5,359 nucleotides of DNA from Bacteroidaceae bacterium. Lineage in GTDB: Bacteria > Bacteroidota > Bacteroidia > Bacteroidales > Bacteroidaceae. Positions 1 to 5,359 of the stretch are shown one piece after another (position 1 is the first letter of the stretch; each line of letters opens with the position of its first letter). Made by a program: the position numbers and the translations under genes. Where the stretch lies: contig JAFUNW010000119.1 of assembly GCA_017472905.1 (NCBI GenBank), forward strand, positions 1 through 5,359, in the 5' to 3' direction. The notes under the pieces are model-generated. The model worked only from the letters and a program-made list of their open reading frames with translations, had not been told where the DNA came from and made no database searches.

Positions 1-20
1 CATCTTTCTCAAATGCGGTG

Positions 21-52
21 CAAAGGTAGAGGTTTATTTTTGATTATGCAAT
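21..52 (-). promoter_or_regulatory. possible leftward promoter (divergent)
   Basis: On the minus strand a perfect TAnnTTTG -7 element (TACCTTTG, 28 down to 21) lies 20 bases downstream of ATTG (52 down to 49), a 3-of-4 match to the -33 TTTG. A minus-strand ATG sits at 3-1, 17 bases after the -7 box. This would suit a gene transcribed leftward out of the window, but no coding sequence of it can be seen, so the call is tentative. Confidence 0.3.
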
Positions 53-71
53 GTTTTTCAAAAGTTTTTTC

Positions 72-79
72 TACCTTTG
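72..79 (+). promoter_or_regulatory. putative -7 promoter element of the sugar operon
   Basis: TACCTTTG matches the Bacteroidetes primary sigma -7 consensus TAnnTTTG exactly and ends 17 bases before the ATG at 97. No good -33 TTTG exists at the usual 19-21 base spacing; the nearest TTTG (39-42) is 29 bases away. If the element is used, transcription starts at about 85-88. That would exclude the upstream in-frame ATGs at 13 and 46 and leave a very short leader. Confidence 0.4.
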
Positions 80-96
80 TGCCAAATAATTTTGCA

Positions 97-1002
97 ATGG
101 ATCTGAGTGGAGAAACTTTAGTTCGTAAAAATGAGCAGATTATACAGCTGCCTAAAATCTTCGATGAACGTGGAAATCTTTCTTTTATAGAAGGATTAAA
201 TCATATACCTTTTTCTATAGAACGAACTTATTGGATTTATGATGTTCCTGGTGGTGAATTTCGTGGTAGTCATGCATTTCGTTTTCAGGAGGAGTTTATC
301 GTTGCTCTTTCAGGAAGTTTCGATGTTGTGTTACATGATGGGAAATCAGAGCGTAAATATCAGTTAAATCGTTCGTATATGGGAATTTACGTACCACGTA
401 TGACCTGGCGGAGGATGGAGAATTTCTCAACAAATTCACTTTGTTTGGTATTATCATCTATACGTTATGATGAAAAAGATTATATACGTGATTTTGATTT
501 GTTTTTGCAAGAGTTGAAAAAAGAAAATAGTTTTTTCAACTCTATTATATATCCAAAGATTGTATTACCTACGAAAGATGCTTTTTCTTCTAACAGATTA
601 GACGCTTGTAAAGTAATACCTTTGCCCAAAGTTCATGATCCGGCAGGTAATTTAACTGCAATAAATAATTGTACAGATGTTCCTTTTGAAATTAAGCGGG
701 TTTTTTATATATATGATATTCCTGCGGGAACGACTCGTGGTGCACATGCTCATCGCGAAGTATATCAATTTATAGTGGCAGCCAGCAGTAGTTTCGATCT
801 TACTTTAGATGATGGATATGAAACTCGTGTTGTACATCTTGATCGTCCGTTTTATGGTCTTTTAGTTGTACCGGGTATTTGGTGTCGGTTAGAGAATTTT
901 TCATCGGCAGCAGTTTGTATGGTATTAGCTTCTGATGTTTATTGCAAAGAAGATTACATTTGCGATTACGATGAATTTTTATCTTTAAAACAATGCAAAT
1001 AA
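97..1002 (+). CDS. tandem-domain FdtA/QdtA-like sugar 3,4-ketoisomerase (double cupin)
   Basis: The protein is predicted to isomerise a dTDP-4-keto-6-deoxyhexose to the 3-keto sugar in the cytoplasm, the step before 3-amination. It consists of two copies of the WxcM-like/FdtA cupin domain, residues 15-137 and 173-295 (nt 139-507 and 613-981). They align without gaps at an offset of 158 residues, with about 57 of 123 positions identical by hand count, and are joined by a 35-residue linker. Domain 2 keeps the family RGxHAH motif (R214, H217, H219). Domain 1 reads RGSHAF, with H59 kept but F61 in place of the second histidine. Typical family members are single domains of about 135-150 residues, so this 301-residue protein is double length. 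The frame also has ATGs at 13 and 46. The start at 97 is preferred because the -7 box at 72-79 lies upstream and the family fold begins about 15 residues later. The stop overlaps the next gene by 10 bases. Fuc3N-type (FdtA) and Qui3N-type (QdtA) specificity cannot be told apart here. Confidence 0.85.
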   Translation: MDLSGETLVRKNEQIIQLPKIFDERGNLSFIEGLNHIPFSIERTYWIYDVPGGEFRGSHAFRFQEEFIVALSGSFDVVLHDGKSERKYQLNRSYMGIYVPRMTWRRMENFSTNSLCLVLSSIRYDEKDYIRDFDLFLQELKKENSFFNSIIYPKIVLPTKDAFSSNRLDACKVIPLPKVHDPAGNLTAINNCTDVPFEIKRVFYIYDIPAGTTRGAHAHREVYQFIVAASSSFDLTLDDGYETRVVHLDRPFYGLLVVPGIWCRLENFSSAAVCMVLASDVYCKEDYICDYDEFLSLKQCK

Positions 1003-1943
1003 TTAGGTATACAATAGAGAAGCAGGCTGAATGGGATGCTTTTGTTCGTTCATCGCGTAATGGAACGTTTTTGTTAGAACGTTCTTATATGGATTATCAT
1101 GCACATCGATTTACCGATTGTTCACTAATGTTCTATCGCAAGAATCATTTAGTGGCTTTGTTGCCAGCTAATTGGGTTGAAGCAGAACAAACGGTATATA
1201 GTCATCAAGGCTTGACTTATGGTGGTCTTATAATCGGAGATGATCTGACTAGTATTCGGGTGCTGGATATATTTACGGTGATGCTTGAATGGATGCGTAC
1301 TGAATTAAGTGCTACTCGCTTTGTCTATAAGCCTATACCTTATATCTATAATAAATGTCCATCAGAAGAAGATTTGTATGCACTTTTTCGGCATAATGCA
1401 GTGTTGCACACACGAGGAATATCTTCGGTAGTGGACATGACTCATCGTATACCTCTTCGCAGTGGTCGAAAATCTCATATTCGTCAAGCGTTTGCTCAAG
1501 GTCTTGTTGTTTGTGAGAGTAATGATTTAGATTCATTTTGGCAGATTCTTGAAGAAGTTTTGGCAGAAAGACATCAGGCCATTCCTGTGCATTCACTTGA
1601 AGAAATCAAATTGCTTAAGAGTCGTTTTCCTAAAAACATTCATCTTTATGGAGCTTATACTACAGAGGGCAAAATGTTAGCCGGTACTATCATTTACGAA
1701 ATGTCTCATCTGATACATTCACAATACATCGCTTCATTACCGGAAGGAAGGGAAAAAGGAGCGGTTGATGCGATTTATTTTTGGTTGATGGATGAGCAAT
1801 ATGTAGATAAACGGTACATAGATTTTGGTACATCCGTAGAGCAAGGAGGTCGTGTTCTCAATGAAGGTCTTGTTCGTCAGAAAGAAGCTTTTGGAGCACG
1901 AGGGGTTGTATATGATAGTTATATGATAAATTTGCTGACATGA
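993..1943 (+). CDS. FemAB/GNAT-like N-acyltransferase
   Basis: This 316-residue protein resembles the FemAB-related GNAT proteins found in Bacteroidales surface-polysaccharide loci. The N-terminal part (about 1-110) has the family pattern W14, NGTFLLERSYMDYH (23-36), RF, D42, SL, then ALLPAN (55-60). The C-terminal GNAT-like half (about 155-305) includes YIDFGTSVEQGGRVLNEG (275-292) and QKEAFGARG (296-304), which are typical of this group. No signal peptide or membrane segment is seen, so it should be cytoplasmic. Its place between a ketoisomerase and a sugar aminotransferase suggests that it acylates the new 3-amino group of the nucleotide sugar; that role is inferred from context. Such steps are often done by left-handed beta-helix acetyltransferases (QdtC, FdtC-like), so this would be a non-homologous replacement. 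The acyl donor is unknown. Its start lies 10 bases inside the preceding gene and its end overlaps the next by 4, implying translational coupling. Confidence 0.75.
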   Translation: MQIIRYTIEKQAEWDAFVRSSRNGTFLLERSYMDYHAHRFTDCSLMFYRKNHLVALLPANWVEAEQTVYSHQGLTYGGLIIGDDLTSIRVLDIFTVMLEWMRTELSATRFVYKPIPYIYNKCPSEEDLYALFRHNAVLHTRGISSVVDMTHRIPLRSGRKSHIRQAFAQGLVVCESNDLDSFWQILEEVLAERHQAIPVHSLEEIKLLKSRFPKNIHLYGAYTTEGKMLAGTIIYEMSHLIHSQYIASLPEGREKGAVDAIYFWLMDEQYVDKRYIDFGTSVEQGGRVLNEGLVRQKEAFGARGVVYDSYMINLLT

Positions 1944-3052
1944 ATATAAAATTCTTGGATATTAAACGAATTACGGATTCGTTCGAACCTCAATTGTCAC
2001 AAGAAGTGCAACGTGTTGTACAATCGGGATGGTATCTGCAGGGAGAAGAGGTGAAGCATTTTGAACATGCTTTTGCCGGTTATTGTGATGCAAGTTATTG
2101 TGTAGGGGTAGCCAATGGACTAGATGCTTTAACTTTAATATTGCAAGCGTGGAAACAGATGTATGCGTGGGAGGACGGTGATGAAATTATTGTGCCGGCC
2201 AATACTTATATAGCATCCATTTTGGCCATTAGTCGATGCGGTTTACGTCCTGTTTTATGCGAACCTTCAGAGGGAGACGCCTTGATAGATGTTACCCAGA
2301 TAGAAAAGTTGATAACATGTAGAACCCGTTCCATCATGGTTGTCCATCTCTATGGTCAGCTTTGTGATATGAATGAGATAAACGAGCTTGCTAAAAAATA
2401 CAGTTTAAGAGTCTTGGAAGATTGTGCCCAATCTCATGGAGCTTTGTATCAAGGTGTTCGTGCCGGTTCTTTAGGTGATGCAGCCGGATTCAGTTTTTAT
2501 CCGGGGAAGAATTTGGGAGCTTTAGGCGATGGGGGGGCTGTTGTAACCAACAATCGAGAATTGGCTCGTACAGTACGTATTTTGGCAAATTACGGTTCTT
2601 CAGTCAAATATGTCAACCAATACAAAGGTTTTAACAGCAGACTGGATGAAATACAAGCTGCTATTCTTACATTGAAATTGAAACGATTGGATGCAGACAA
2701 TGATCGTAGACGTCAAATCGCCCGGCGTTATTTGAAGCAAATAAATAATCCGGTGATTTCTTTGCCGGAAGTACATTCTTGGTTAAGGCATGTATTTCAT
2801 ATTTTTGCGATACGTACTCCCTATCGGGACGACCTGCAGCAATATTTGCAATCGTTGGGCATACAAACTCTGATTCATTATCCCATTCCTCCTCATCAAC
2901 AAAAAGCATATAGTGAGTGGAATCATCTTCATTATCCTGTTACAGAACGGATTCATCAAGAAGAATTGAGTCTACCCATTAGTCAGATTATGACAGACGA
3001 GGAAGTTCAATACGTCATTGATGCTGTTAATGCTTATAAGTGCCAAGACTAA
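1940..3052 (+). CDS. DegT/DnrJ/EryC1 family PLP-dependent sugar aminotransferase (FdtB/QdtB-like)
   Basis: This 370-residue protein has the usual length of the family. It is predicted to transfer an amino group, normally from glutamate, to the 3-keto group of a dTDP-6-deoxyhexos-3-ulose made by the first gene of the operon. The family landmarks are in order: GVANGLDAL (56-64), PANTYIAS (86-93), EDCAQSHGA (160-168, with D161 and Q164 near the cofactor ring), GFSFYPGKNLGALGDGG (183-199), and a C-terminal IHYPIPPHQQKAY (312-324). K190 is the Schiff-base lysine and S185 the likely phosphate contact. The FdtB/QdtB assignment rests on the neighbouring ketoisomerase; by sequence alone it could be a C-3 or C-4 aminotransferase. 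The ATG overlaps the previous stop in an ATGA arrangement, and the gene ends just before a terminator-like hairpin. A run of seven G at 2531-2537 encodes part of the conserved DGG. Confidence 0.9.
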   Translation: MNIKFLDIKRITDSFEPQLSQEVQRVVQSGWYLQGEEVKHFEHAFAGYCDASYCVGVANGLDALTLILQAWKQMYAWEDGDEIIVPANTYIASILAISRCGLRPVLCEPSEGDALIDVTQIEKLITCRTRSIMVVHLYGQLCDMNEINELAKKYSLRVLEDCAQSHGALYQGVRAGSLGDAAGFSFYPGKNLGALGDGGAVVTNNRELARTVRILANYGSSVKYVNQYKGFNSRLDEIQAAILTLKLKRLDADNDRRRQIARRYLKQINNPVISLPEVHSWLRHVFHIFAIRTPYRDDLQQYLQSLGIQTLIHYPIPPHQQKAYSEWNHLHYPVTERIHQEELSLPISQIMTDEEVQYVIDAVNAYKCQD

Positions 3053-3055
3053 AGT

Positions 3056-3073
3056 GTATCTTAGATACTTTTT
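3056..3073 (+). terminator. weak rho-independent terminator after the sugar operon
   Basis: GTATC (3056-3060), a TTA loop and GATAC (3064-3068) form a 5-base-pair hairpin, followed at once by TTTTT (3069-3073). The flanking AAAG/TTTT can extend pairing past one mismatch. It begins 4 bases after the stop of the aminotransferase gene. The stem is short and AT-rich, so some read-through is possible. Confidence 0.5.
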
Positions 3074-3115
3074 ATTGCAAAAGAAAGTCCGAACATAAGA
3101 TTTTATAAAAAAACT

Positions 3116-3146
3116 TTTGCATTTAAGAAAGAAAGGGATAAATTTG
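3116..3146 (+). promoter_or_regulatory. Bacteroides-type promoter of the fimbrillin gene
   Basis: TTTG (3116-3119), 19 bases, then TAAATTTG (3139-3146) matches the Bacteroidetes primary sigma promoter (-33 TTTG, spacing 19-21, -7 TAnnTTTG) at every fixed position. The start of transcription should be near 3151-3155, giving a leader of roughly 32-36 bases before the ATG at 3187. The leader is AT-rich with no clear Shine-Dalgarno sequence, as is common in Bacteroides. Confidence 0.75.
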
Positions 3147-3186
3147 CAGCAGATAATTTAAAGTAAAATCTAATAAATTTATTCCC

Positions 3187-5359
3187 ATGAGAACGATTAA
3201 AAATATTTTGCTTGGGTCTCTTTTCTTAGCATGCATATCGGCATGTAGTACTATAACTCATGAACTTCCTGATGACGAACTTGGTAACCGGATACCGGTT
3301 AATTTTTCCGGAACTATAACCACACGTGTTATAAATAATGAATGGGAAAATGGAGACGAAGTGGGTATTTTTATGTTTTCAAACGGTTCTTCTTTATCCG
3401 ATAATAGCATTCTACACAATGCTTCCAATCGGAAATATGCTTATCAAACCTCTGCTAGTAGTTTCGATGCGGTGGATGATGATGACATCATATTCTATCC
3501 GACTACAGGCTCTGTAGATTTCATAGCATATTATCCATTTTCAGCTGTGAAAGATTATAGTGTTGAGTTATACACAGGTAATCAACAAAAGCAATCCCAA
3601 TTGGACTTCTTATATAGTAACAACCTTACGAACATTTCGGCAACTCAAGAACCTCAGAAACTGACTTTCAAACACCAAATGAGCAAAGTCATTTTCCATA
3701 TTACGGCAGGTGAGGGAGTGGCGCAGGCTGATTTGAACGGATTGTCTTTGTCTCTGATGAATATTCAAGCGTCCGGTTCTTTTTCGCTTGCAAGCGGTGA
3801 AATATCTTTGGATGAAGAGACTCAACAAGTGAATACTTATGTAACTCAGACAGCGGATGAGATTGTAGCGGAAGCCATTCTGATTCCTCAGGAATGCAAG
3901 GATAAACAGATAACAATCTCTCTCTTGTCTGGTCAGAAATTCTCATTTACATTCTCTTCAGAGCATAAAAAATGGGCTATAGGGACAAAATATGATTATG
4001 ATATCGAACTGACCAGCAGCATTACTGAAGGTCAACTCACAGGAGAAATCAGTGATTGGACAACAGACGAGGATGCTACTTCCGATGTTACCTCTGGTGA
4101 TGAAAGTTTCGAAATCGTTCCCTGGAATGGAGAATTTAATACCGATTGGTATTCTGATGCAGAAACAGAATTGTCGATACCGTCAGCCGAAGCATTGGCC
4201 GGATTAGCCAAGTTGGTTAATGAAGGGGTATCTTTTAGTGGGGTAACTTTGAATCTGTTGACCGATGTGGACATGGCAAATATCAGTTGGATTCCTATTG
4301 GCAAGAATGAGGATAATACTTTTAAGGGTATATTTAATGGGGGAGGACACATCATCAAAAATTTGAATCCCACGTTAGAACTCTCTGCAACAAACAATTC
4401 GGTTGCCGGACTTTTCGGTATAAACAATGGAAAAATACAAAACACCATAGTTTCGGGAACTTACCGGTTAGAGAACAGTCAAAGTAAGTTCTTACAGGTC
4501 GGCGGTATTTGCGGACAAAACAATGGAACGATTTATAACTGTCGTAGCTATGCCGACATCACAGCTTCTACAACATTGATTACGGATGAACAATGTATCA
4601 TTTATTTAGGTGGAATTGCCGGAATCAACAGCCAAGAAGAGATTACAGACTCTGAAAATTATGGCGTTTTGTCAGGTGAAAACCAAAACACCCATAATAA
4701 CGTTTATACGATGGTCGGAGGTATCGTGGGTACTAATCAAGCGAAAATAGAAAATTGCGAGAATGTCCAAAATATCCAAGCCGCCAACGGACAGGTACGC
4801 ATCGGAGGTATAGCCGGAATGAATACTACCAAAACGAATGTTTCTACAGGTTCTATTATCGACAGCAGAAATATCGGAAAGATAGAAATTACAGCTGCAC
4901 ATTCTGCAGCATGGGCCGGAGGCATTGTCGGTTTGAACCAAAATGGAACCACTGTTTCCTCCTCTTCAAACAAAGGTAATGTACATGCTTTGTTGACTTC
5001 CGGGACGGAAGTTTATGGAGGAGGTATAGCCGGTGGAAATAACAAAAGCTTTATCAAAGCGTGTGGCAATGAAGGAAACATCGTTGTCATTGGTTGTGAT
5101 ACAGAGAGCGGAGTCGCAGCTTCCGGTGGAATCGTTGGATATAATTTGAATTTGGGAGAGGTTCATACCGCCATCCATTCCGGCTATGCTACTGCTTCGA
5201 ATATGCCGGATAGTTACATTGGTGCAATTACCGGATTGAATGATATTTCAGAAACAACAGCAGCATATACTTTTGATTGTTGCAATAACGAAGGTATTCC
5301 TTCCAAATGGGTGGGTAATGCCACTCTTGTAGACGATTTGATTACTACAACAGAACATA
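3187..5359 (+). CDS. fimbrillin-family (Mfa-like) lipoprotein with C-terminal GLUG repeats, 3' end beyond window
   Basis: The frame is open for 724 residues and runs off the window. The N-terminus has a charged start (R2, K5), a hydrophobic stretch (7-19) and a lipobox ISAC, with C20 as the likely lipidated cysteine; C16 is a weaker alternative. Acidic residues E26, D29-E31 follow, but no clear surface-export motif directly abuts the cysteine. Residues about 35-292 resemble the Bacteroidetes fimbrillin-like domain: TTR then W53, NGDEVGIF (55-62), FYPTTGSVDFIAYYPF (near 105-120), LTFKHQMSK, IGTKYDYDIEL and a closing ISDW (288-291). Residues about 295-400 form a linker that includes FKGIFNGGGHIIKNL. 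From about 407 there are nine GLUG-type repeats. It is probably exported, lipid-anchored and used in adhesion or as a fimbrial accessory or tip component; this is inference from architecture. It has its own promoter, is separated from the sugar operon by a terminator, and is therefore likely regulated independently. No Mfa/Fim partner gene is visible. Confidence 0.8.
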   Translation, partial: MRTIKNILLGSLFLACISACSTITHELPDDELGNRIPVNFSGTITTRVINNEWENGDEVGIFMFSNGSSLSDNSILHNASNRKYAYQTSASSFDAVDDDDIIFYPTTGSVDFIAYYPFSAVKDYSVELYTGNQQKQSQLDFLYSNNLTNISATQEPQKLTFKHQMSKVIFHITAGEGVAQADLNGLSLSLMNIQASGSFSLASGEISLDEETQQVNTYVTQTADEIVAEAILIPQECKDKQITISLLSGQKFSFTFSSEHKKWAIGTKYDYDIELTSSITEGQLTGEISDWTTDEDATSDVTSGDESFEIVPWNGEFNTDWYSDAETELSIPSAEALAGLAKLVNEGVSFSGVTLNLLTDVDMANISWIPIGKNEDNTFKGIFNGGGHIIKNLNPTLELSATNNSVAGLFGINNGKIQNTIVSGTYRLENSQSKFLQVGGICGQNNGTIYNCRSYADITASTTLITDEQCIIYLGGIAGINSQEEITDSENYGVLSGENQNTHNNVYTMVGGIVGTNQAKIENCENVQNIQAANGQVRIGGIAGMNTTKTNVSTGSIIDSRNIGKIEITAAHSAAWAGGIVGLNQNGTTVSSSSNKGNVHALLTSGTEVYGGGIAGGNNKSFIKACGNEGNIVVIGCDTESGVAASGGIVGYNLNLGEVHTAIHSGYATASNMPDSYIGAITGLNDISETTAAYTFDCCNNEGIPSKWVGNATLVDDLITTTEH
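4405..5241 (+). repeat. nine GLUG-type protein repeats
   Basis: In the fimbrillin-family protein, variants of GGIxGxN recur at residues 407-413 (AGLFGIN), 439-445, 475-481, 511-517, 540-546, 578-584, 612-618, 647-653 and 679-685 (GAITGLN). The period is 29-38 residues. Several are followed by NGxIxNC-like strands, as in GQNNGTIYNC. Such glycine-rich repeats are typical of right-handed beta-solenoid segments in surface proteins. DNA identity between units is low, so the array is old rather than a recent expansion. Confidence 0.8.

Larger units (their letters stand above)
21..79. repeat. 10-base inverted repeat with two outward -7 elements
   Basis: CAAAGGTAGA at 21-30 is the exact reverse complement of TCTACCTTTG at 70-79, with a 39-base AT-rich spacer. 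Each arm contains the Bacteroides -7 hexamer-like element TACCTTTG, one on each strand, pointing outward. The similarity continues imperfectly inward (TTTTTGA after the left arm, TCAAAAG before the right arm). The repeat is seen directly. Whether it is only two similar back-to-back promoters, an operator, or part of something larger is not decidable here. Confidence 0.55.

Noticed and set aside
13..96. Longer N-terminus of the first gene (starts at 13 or 46)
   Set aside because: The extra 28 residues are unlike the family, and the stretch contains the inverted repeat and a perfect -7 promoter element. The start at 97 fits better, though the longer form cannot be excluded.
1333..1596. 87-codon minus-strand open frame inside the acyltransferase gene
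   Set aside because: It is a shadow of the well-supported + strand gene, with no motif and no promoter.
4032..4448. 138-codon minus-strand open frame
   Set aside because: It lies wholly inside the fimbrillin-GLUG reading frame on the opposite strand. That frame has clear domain and repeat patterns, while this one shows no recognisable motif or promoter.
3187..5359. The sugar operon glycosylating the adjacent fimbrillin protein
   Set aside because: The Bacteroides O-glycosylation motif is D-S/T followed by a small aliphatic residue (A, I, L, V, M or T). In the visible protein the D-S and D-T pairs are followed by E, R, E or Y, so no site was found, and the two units have separate promoters.
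1..5359. CRISPR array, tRNA, rRNA, insertion sequence or transposase
   Set aside because: I saw no direct-repeat/spacer pattern, no cloverleaf-like or rRNA-like sequence and no transposase motif. All long stretches are explained by the four genes.

Overview
The window looks like chromosomal DNA of a Bacteroides or close Bacteroidales relative. It is AT-rich, and it carries promoter sequences of the Bacteroidetes type (TTTG, about 19 bases, then TAnnTTTG). Genes are tightly overlapped without strong Shine-Dalgarno sequences. The right half is a fimbrillin-family lipoprotein, a class characteristic of this order. The species cannot be fixed from the sequence alone.

Left edge (1-96): no complete gene. 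It holds a 10-base inverted repeat whose two arms each contain a perfect TACCTTTG -7 promoter element, pointing outward in opposite directions.

Region 97-3052 is a three-gene operon on the + strand. The genes overlap by 10 and 4 bases. In order they are a tandem-duplicated cupin of the FdtA/QdtA (WxcM-like) sugar 3,4-ketoisomerase family, a FemAB/GNAT-like N-acyltransferase, and a DegT/DnrJ/EryC1 PLP-dependent sugar aminotransferase. Together these are the ketoisomerase, aminotransferase and N-acyltransferase steps expected to turn a dTDP-4-keto-6-deoxyhexose into a 3-acylamino-3,6-dideoxyhexose (Fuc3NAc- or Qui3NAc-type) for a surface glycan. No glycosyltransferase, flippase or RmlA/RmlB gene is visible here, so substrate supply and sugar transfer must be encoded elsewhere. 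A weak terminator follows the operon.

Region 3053-3186 holds that terminator and a textbook Bacteroides promoter. They separate the sugar operon from the next gene.

Region 3187-5359 is a long open frame that is still open at the window end. It encodes a lipoprotein with an N-terminal fimbrillin (Mfa-like) domain, followed by about nine GLUG-type repeats predicted to form a beta-solenoid. It is probably a surface or fimbria-associated adhesin.

The most unusual items are the fused double ketoisomerase, in which one domain has lost a catalytic-motif histidine, and the fimbrillin-plus-GLUG architecture. I see no convincing evidence of a wholly new system.
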